Shown: positions 58,101 to 64,000 of the stretch, one piece after another
Numbering within the stretch: position 1 is the stretch's first letter
Layout: every line of letters begins with the position of its first letter
Source: Amylostereum areolatum
Taxonomy: Eukaryota; Basidiomycota; Agaricomycetes; Russulales; Stereaceae
DNA length: 64,000 bases
Direction: 5' to 3'
Assembly (NCBI GenBank): GCA_012932865.1
Contig: SAXG01000045.1
Span: forward strand, 248,001 to 312,000
Translations under genes and position numbers: made by a program
Notes under the pieces: model-generated
Told to the model about the DNA's origin: nothing
The model's input: the letters and a program-made list of their open reading frames with translations, nothing else
The model's database searches: none

Positions 58101-60237
58101 CAAGGGCTGACGACCGACATCGAGGGAGAGACGCAGGATGCGTGAGCAAACCTGTCGCATGTATCGCACTTGACGCCTTGTTGTCGGCATCCCCACAATG
58201 GTTGTTGACAGACAAAACATAACGATAACGCGAAAAGATCGACAGGCCTGAAGGTATGTCTTGACGCACGTATGACTTCGGCACCGGCGGGCTGTCTGGA
58301 CGTCGCCGAATGACAGAACCTATGCATCGCCACTTTCTGCTTGTTTGGATCTGACACGAGACTGTACTGTGCAAGTAGATTGCCGCCCGGATAATCGTAG
58401 CAGTCGAAGTGCACGGCAGACATGCAGAGCGGGCAGAACAGGGCAAATCCATTGATGGACTTGTGGCAGGACTTGCAGTCGTTCACTGAGGTGCCGTTAA
58501 ATACAACTGGTCGCGCTTGTGCTTGAAAACGCCATGGAACGAAATGGTGGGCATACGGATCACCGTGAGAACGGGATTGCCGCGGATTGCGATCATGGGA
58601 GGTAGCGTGGAGGGCGGATGTTAGCGAAGGAGCGGTAAGTGTGTCCAAGGGTTTGCTGACAGTGAAGTGCCCAAGAGACCTAGGCCAGTATGACGATAGA
58701 AGGCTCAGCCCGATGCGCCTGGCGGTCTGTGTATGGTAAGCGACAATTTGCAATATGTCAAGATAACTGTCAGGTTTGAGCTCTACAATCATGTCGAAAA
58801 GTCGGTAGAAGCGATGGAGAGTCATGAACGGTGAAGAGTCGAGGTTTATCCTCTCCAACAAGGCAGCTAGTAGAGGAGTGACCAATGACGTAGAATGGTA
58901 CAGCACAGTTGCCTGACCAGGAGTATTAGATGAGGATATGCAGCGACTGGTGCCGGAGGAGGCAAGCCAATGGTGCCACGTCTTCTCCCCTAGTGGCTGG
59001 TTCATCGGTTCGTCCGCCTCTTCTACTTGAATCGAAGGTGGGAGCTGCAGTGTTGGTACAAGATTCAGGGTGTCATCGTCGCCGGGGGATACGTCTGTAA
59101 AAAAGATAGGCCTTTGCTATGGAAGACGAATAAGATTAGTCACCTCTGTCATCGTCACGGTAGCGGGAAGCTTGTCCTGTACGTGACAGTTCGAGCATCC
59201 GCCGTAATAGTACCTCCTCAAAAAATTGAAGTAATCTAGAAAGCATCTGTGGATGAAATGTTGAAAACGCCGGAATTACGGCAAATCCAATCTGGGACAG
59301 CACAGATAAATGAGTGCGGTGTGCATGAGCGAGCAATTGGGCAATATCAAGACAAAATGCTTGCAAAGCATACGGTGGAGACTCGAGCCGAGGTGGAGAG
59401 ATGGGAAACCGGCAGTCCTCAGATATCAAAGAGTGGAGGAGCTGGAGGCACTGGACAAACAGTGTCGGGGAATCGTCTTCACCGCTTTCGGGAGCGGGCG
59501 AGGGAGACCTGGAACGACCATAGGACTGGCTGCGTCTTCGTCTTCGAAAAGGCGACGCAGAAAGCCTGGACGGGGCATCATCTGAGCTAGACGTTCGCGA
59601 CCGGCGGGAAAATCCTCTGCGAGGAAAACGAAATTAGCAACGCTAGCAACGGCATCTGATAGAACTACGCCAAGTAGACGTACCGGAGTTCAAAAACGTC
59701 CCATCCGCGATCCATAGCCGTTTGGAGAACATCTCGCAGGTGTTTCGTTCGCACCGCGGCAGTTTCGGATGAAAAGCTTACAATCGTGTCGTCATCGTCG
59801 CTGTCTCCTTGATTCACCAGGTTGTTGATATTGGCCATGGTTTTGGTCGGTCCGGGAATCGTAGAGTGCTTGTTTTTATTATGTAGACGGGACGCTGACT
59901 GAAAAAGCAATTCATGGAAGGGAGGGGCCCTAGGGCGACGGCGGAGCTGATCTAGTTGGAGTTCCACGAGTTTCTGGTATTCTGCTTTCTCCTTCGCAGG
60001 TGCACTATAACCAGGTGTAGCGGGTGGGAATATGGGAGATATCGGCGCCTTGTCGGAGCTGGGTGAGGATAGTATCCGTAGGGAAGGCAAGGCCGCTTGG
60101 GACAGAGCCCTAGCCCTAGTGCGAATAGAAGAGCCTTCTGACGGTGACTTGGTGGGATTTGCAGCATAATCCTGGTCCAGAGTGGATGTGTCTATACGCA
60201 GGGAGAGGGCACCCGGGGAAAGTAGACCGGAAGTCAT
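52119..60237 (-). CDS. Very large C1 zinc-finger protein of unknown function
   Basis: I do not recognise a named family with confidence. Exons on one strand between ATG 60237 and a stop at 52119 build a protein of roughly 2,400 residues. The N-terminus is Ser/Pro-rich (MTSGLLSPGALSLRIDTSTL). A helix reads TKHLRDVLQTAMDRGWDVFE, followed after an intron by an Arg/Ser region (RRRRRSQSYGRSRSPSP) and HEAT/ARM-like helices (TLFVQCLQLLHSLISEDC). Around 58070-58480 are two Cys/His clusters: CKSCHKSINGFALFCPLC, and a C1-type pattern H-x12-C-x2-C-x13-C-x2-C-x4-H-x2-C beginning at RHTFRPVDLFALSLC. The remaining 1,500 or more residues are helical repeats without signatures. No kinase, GTPase or membrane segment was found. 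A scaffold role is only inference. Confidence 0.65.
58070..58480 (-). other. Cys/His-rich zinc-finger module with C1 spacing
   Basis: The first cluster contains CKSC, CPLC, a following HFDC and later HRFC. The second follows the diacylglycerol/phorbol-ester C1 consensus up to its sixth ligand: H then 12 residues then CFVC, 13 residues then CDTC, four residues then H, two then C. Spacings were counted directly from the translated sequence. Confidence 0.75.
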
Positions 60238-60527
60238 GGCAAATTAGCGGACTGAACAACCTGGCATCCACCTGGACCAACCAAATCTAACCAAATGTTA
60301 CAGTTAAGTTAAGATAGATAGATATAAGATAGGGCCCAGTAACTTAAATACTAGTCGGCGGCTGCGGTCACGTGTACACGGGTTCGTACGATCATTACTT
60401 AGTACTTAATACTTATGTAGTACTTACTCTAACGAAGTAGCTTCCAGCCAACCACAAGCACGGTATCAGTATCGTTCGGTGCGTTCGGTGCGCTTCATGA
60501 ATCTATGTTATAGCTCTTAAGCTTCAA
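60238..60527. promoter_or_regulatory. Bidirectional promoter with GTCACGTG and TACTTA repeats
   Basis: 290 bp between divergent ATGs. GTCACGTG at 60367-60374 is about 130 bp from the C1-gene ATG and 155 bp from the DUF4211-like ATG. Four TACTTA hexamers start at 60396, 60403, 60410 and 60421. An AGATAGATAGATA stretch lies near 60312. Confidence 0.55.
60396..60426. repeat. Four TACTTA hexamers
   Basis: Copies begin at 60396, 60403, 60410 and 60421, with spacing 7, 7 and 11 bp. They lie in the shared promoter between the large C1 gene and the DUF4211-like gene. Confidence 0.6.
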
Positions 60528-62423
60528 ATGACCCTTCTCCGACTCAGATTACGCATGTCCAAAAATCCCAGAAAGCATTCGTCAAACACCTCTGGCCTGC
60601 AGCAGCAGTCCCTTCTTCGGTTCCTCCCCCCTTCATCTCCCTTACATCAGTCATCATTGCACCAACGCCGGGCCTCAAGGTCAAAGGGACACCCTTTACG
60701 GATGCATTCTCGCCGCAAAGTTCGTGGGGAGGAGATGACCGACGACCAAGAACAGGGTGACCTGAGTAGCGACGTCGAGGCCATTCATTTCGAGCCACGT
60801 CACGTTCCGGACCCCTCTGATGTGGAGGACGATCATGCAGATCATGCATCCCAATCGCCGCGTCGGCCTCAGAGATTAGTCGCGGACCCGACACGCTCTG
60901 TCACCGTCGTGCATGTGGTTTCTTCTGATGAAGTGGGATCTGACGAGGATATGCCAATCCCACCACGGGGAAAACGGAAAGGTAAAGCGCGAGCGATGAC
61001 GGTGGACAATTCAAGCAGCGAAGACAAGCAGCCTGCGCCGAAGAAACGCAAGTTTACAAAGGGCGAACGACCCTTAACTCCCGAACCCGATTCACTCGCA
61101 GACGAAGTGGAGCAAAGTCGTGTGTTACCTTCTCCTCCGCTTCTCATCCGATGTTCATGGATGCAGGTATAATCCAGTCGCGACTACGTACGAGGGACAA
61201 AAAATCACAATTCCAAAAACATTTAGAGAATTTAAAGCGTAAGCTCCATCATCGAGTCTTGCGGCTCAATCTCATCTGTGGCTAGGCAAGAAGAAAGGGC
61301 AGATGCCGTTGTCTTCCTCTGGCAGCGACGGCGAAAGTGAAGGAAGTCCTGACACGACACCTTTTGTTGGGGCAAGACCTGGAGACGTCAGTGGAAACGA
61401 AGACCCTGACGAAAATGAGGAGGATACATTCATCGTCGAAGATGACGAGGCGCCCCCTACCCTTCCCGCGGAGTTCAGCATGAACTCCCACCAGGATTTG
61501 ATCCACCACTTCAAGATCATATGTCAGTTATTTATTCACCTCTTAGTGCGACCGGCAGCGGAAAAGAAACCGTTCATGGAACTGGTTTTGAAAGGTGAGC
61601 TATAGCACGTACCGGCGTGTGTCCAGCTGAGTCTTACTCAAATAGAGGACGAATATTTCTCCGTTCCTCTTCGCATGACACGTCGTAAACTATTTGGACT
61701 CCGTGACTCGTTGGTGGCATCCTCAGTCTGGCGCTCCGATTTCAGAAAATCCCTTGAAACTTATCCGCACTTCTCACTGGTCCAGCTTGACTTCGCATTG
61801 CCGCATTGTGATGCTTGTCATCTCGGAGGGAGGCTATCAACGCTATGTGGGCGATTAGACGGACATCGTTACGATCAACTAAGCTTCGAGGTACGCCTAT
61901 GCCATGATCCCGTTGCGTATTGAGGACCGAATTCATCGGTATATTCAGGATCTCGAGACGTCTTCTCTTGACGAGGACAGTTCTGATGGTGACGACGACG
62001 TCAGCACCGTCTCCGAAACTGTCAAGAAAGAGTTCAACCTCGGCCGCTTCTGTGCTGCGCGAACCCAAACCTTCCACCGCTTCTCTCATTGGGAGGTAAG
62101 CACATCCCGCGCCCTACCTTTATTCATTTAAACTCAAGAAGAGGAAAAAACCCCAGTATCATCTCTACGATGCCCTTCGTCAAGAGGTCGACGAACTGCG
62201 GCTAGAACGCCCCGGCGGAAAGCCTAAGTTCGTTCGCGTGGCATATTCCAAAGGGTTACTTCCACCCGAAGATTTGGGTGACGCAGATAGCATCATGGAC
62301 TGGTTGGATCAAAGAGGCGTCATCAACACGGAGTGGCAGAAGGTTAGAGAGATGATGGAAAGTGCAAGGAAGTTGGAAATGGTCTCAGGAAAGAACGAAG
62401 ATGATATCGACCTAAATACATGA
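60528..62423 (+). CDS. DUF4211-like nuclear protein with PIP-box-like motif
   Basis: Fungal protein whose C-terminal half looks like the DUF4211 family; its function is unknown to me. Near the N-terminus, QQSLLRFL (60603-60626) fits the PCNA-interacting pattern Q-x-x-L-x-x-F-[hydrophobic]. A long acidic/basic disordered part follows, with KRKGKARAMTVD and PKKRKF, a plausible nuclear signal. The conserved region contains HQDLIHHFKIICQLF, then LRDSLVASSVWRSDFRKSL, then a CDAC pair in LPHCDACHLGGR, then NLGRFCAARTQTFHRFSHWE (possible Cys/His zinc site) and YHLYDALRQEVDELR. It ends NEDDIDLNT. Five or six short introns. ATG 60528 is the first in frame; a second at 60555 (MSKNPRK) is possible. It is divergent from the large C1 gene. 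Confidence 0.7.
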
Positions 62424-62461
62424 TGGACGCCTGGTGATCTCACTGTCCAGGCCATATGTAC

Positions 62462-63529
62462 ATGTCTCTGCTCAGGTGTGCAAGTGTGCAATTGTTGACT
62501 GTTTCCCGCCGAAGACCTTCGTCTGGAATCTAGATGTCACGTGTCCAATACACCCCAGTCTGACAGTGACAGTGTTATTACGGCTCAAAACGCTAGCGGA
62601 ACGTTCGTACCATCTCTTAACCCATCACGTCGCCTTCTGCTTCAGGAGAGCCCACAGCACCCCTCCGCATCGTTAGCAGGTATCAAAGTAATGTGATTTA
62701 TCTTCAAATCGGTCGCATTTCTTACTTAGATCATTCTCGACAAACAGTGTCGTACTATTCGTCACAAACCGGCCAACATACGCCTGGCACCTATCCTTAC
62801 AGCGCATACCATCCGAGCGCTTATGGTCAGACACCAGGAGCATACTCATACCAGACAGCAGGAGGCTACCCTGCCGCTGGGTATGGGGCAACATGGCCGT
62901 ATTCATACAGCTATTACCAGCCTCGTCCTTCGGTTGGCAGTACTCCCTCCTCCATCACCACGACGAGTCAAGCTCAAGGATCAACGACTGTCACACCCGC
63001 TCCCCAAAGGACCTCTTTCAATGCATATACCCCTTCATATACGAGGGAAAGCGTGGCTGCTGCCGCCACTGGAGGCGCGACTGGTCGAGGGGGGTACAAG
63101 AAACAATCCCACTTCAAGGGGTTGTTTGCTAAAGAGTGTGCGTTACCTGCCACTCTCGATCGTCGATATCCAACTGACCAAAATGAAAACTAGTGAGAAG
63201 TCTGATGTACGGGTTCGGCGACGATCGTAATCCAGCGACCGATACCGTGAATGTTATGGAGGAAATCTTAGTGGAATACATCGCCGACGTTGTCAGTGCT
63301 CTCGTCGTTCCACGCCCTCTCATACCCACAATTCACTTCGCAGTGTCAAACTGCCCTTACGCCAACAAAGAAGTCTCGCTTGTCCATTGAAGACTTCCGT
63401 AGAGCTTTGTCTCGGTCAGCTGACGCCAAGAAACTCGCGCGGATGGAGGAGCTGTTATTCATGCAAGAAGATATCAAACGAGCACGCGCGGTGTTCAACG
63501 ACTCAGAGGGTATCAACCAGTCACAGTAG
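62462..63529 (+). CDS. TAF13: TFIID subunit TAF13
   Basis: Histone-fold subunit of the general transcription factor TFIID, partner of TAF11. The conserved C-terminal part reads GLFAKELRSLMYGFGDDRNP, then NVMEEILVEYIADVC, then KKSRLSIEDFRRALSR, then KLARMEELLFMQEDIKRAR, as in other TAF13 proteins. Introns near 63139-63194 and 63297-63350 rejoin these frames. The N-terminal extension is unusually long and low complexity, rich in Tyr, Ser, Gly, Pro, Gln and Ala (HTPGTYPYSAYHPSAYGQTP). The start is inferred: a short first exon ATGTCTCTGCTCAG (62462-62475) spliced to 62535 gives an open frame with no other ATG available. This places the ATG only 39 bp after the preceding stop. Confidence 0.82.
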
Positions 63530-63662
63530 AGCACTCATTCGCGGTAAAGCACTTGGGAGGGACATTTGTATTACCGTATGATACATGTAGCACTTATGTA
63601 GTGAGACTATTAGTATTGGAGAACAGCATAATGATACAAATGATTTGCACTGGCCTGTAGAA
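63530..63662. other. Convergent spacer TAF13 / RRM gene
   Basis: About 130 bp between stops. AT-rich, with the 3' ends of both genes. No gene seen. Confidence 0.4.
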
Positions 63663-64000
63663 CTACTCCTCCATAGGTTCAGCAAGTTCTTCGTCTTCAG
63701 CTTCATCTCCAGAGTTTTTGGTTTTTGAGCCGTCTATCTTTCGTGCCTGGAGGCCTAAAAGATACGTAAGAACATTGTGTAGGAATGGATACATGGTTAA
63801 CCCACCTCCGCTCTCAGACAGTGGCTTAGCATATTCTTTGAGCCATTCCTCAGATTCCCAAACTGTAAGGAGGATAAGTCTGCCAGCCCTAGCGATGTAG
63901 CGTGATTCATCCTACCTGCTCGATTACCCTGTAATTGGGGTTGTGCCTTCATGGGACGGGCAATATTCACCTTGAGCACGCGGCCTCTAAGTTCGTTCAT
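63663..64000 (-). CDS. RRM RNA-binding protein, 3' end (5' beyond window)
   Basis: Only the C-terminal exons are inside the window. The segment MNELRGRVLKVNIARPMK is the end of an RRM domain (the last beta strand with the family phrase NxxELxGRxLxVNxA). After an intron the sequence reads VWESEEWLKEYAKPLSES, then ARKIDGSKTKNSGDEAE and an acidic end ELAEPMEE. This combination occurs in fungal RRM proteins related to cyclophilin E (PPIE) RRMs. No cyclophilin domain is visible, so I do not assign a symbol. The Met at 64000 is probably internal. Confidence 0.75.

Noticed and set aside
1..64000. tRNA, rRNA, transposon, viral insert or CRISPR array
   Set aside because: No cloverleaf with a GGTTCGAATCC-type arm, no rRNA core sequence, no transposase or reverse-transcriptase motifs, no regularly spaced repeats were seen by eye.

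Overview
This is a gene-dense stretch of a basidiomycete (probably Agaricomycete) nuclear genome. Coding regions are broken by many short GT-AG introns of about 45-65 bp, intergenic gaps are mostly 50-400 bp, and the proteins are recognisable fungal housekeeping proteins. I see no tRNA, rRNA, transposon, CRISPR array or prokaryotic feature. The sequence alone does not fix the species.

Layout, left to right. 1-2455 (+): RAD54 recombination translocase, 5' end cut off. 2663-3904 (-): Lin1/CD2BP2-type GYF splicing protein. 4203-6045 (-): PQ-loop vacuolar transporter, divergent from 6275-7418 (+): LisH-CTLH-CRA protein. 7632-8752 (-): leucine-rich unknown, divergent from 9060-10044 (+): Aim34-like SAP protein. 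10256-10840 (+): Coa8, convergent with 10895-15637 (-): Nup133. A 1.5 kb gap follows, then two tandem KRE2/MNT1-type mannosyltransferases (17197-18829 and 19199-20859, +). 21034-24797 (-): Pik1 PI4-kinase, divergent from 25066-26284 (+): Ost3/Ost6. 26552-31948 (-): Sec16. 32636-35603 (-): eight-repeat Pumilio/Puf protein. 36827-40691 (-): kinesin-1. 41096-41534 (-): Elf1, divergent from 41735-45672 (+): kinesin-5. 46000-46566 (+): Vps55, convergent with 46707-51433 (-): Trs120, divergent from 51594-51977 (+): Dpm2. 52119-60237 (-): very large C1 zinc-finger protein of unknown function, divergent from 60528-62423 (+): DUF4211-like protein with a PIP-box-like motif. 62462-63529 (+): TAF13. 63663-64000 (-): 3' end of an RRM protein.

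Secretory-pathway genes are frequent: Ost3, Dpm2, two mannosyltransferases, Sec16, Trs120, Vps55 and Pik1 together span ER glycosylation, COPII exit, Golgi lipid signalling and endosomal sorting. Two plus-end kinesins flank Elf1. This is probably chance co-location, not a dedicated cluster.

The main oddities are: single-base (+1) disruptions in three otherwise conserved genes (RAD54, mannosyltransferase copy 2, VPS55) and an unresolved frame switch in kinesin-5, all equal to one extra C or G, which suggests sequence error unless confirmed; an intron remnant apparently turned into coding sequence in mannosyltransferase copy 1; a palindromic GTCACGTG box in four intergenic regions; and the uncharacterised C1 protein paired head-to-head with the DUF4211-like gene.
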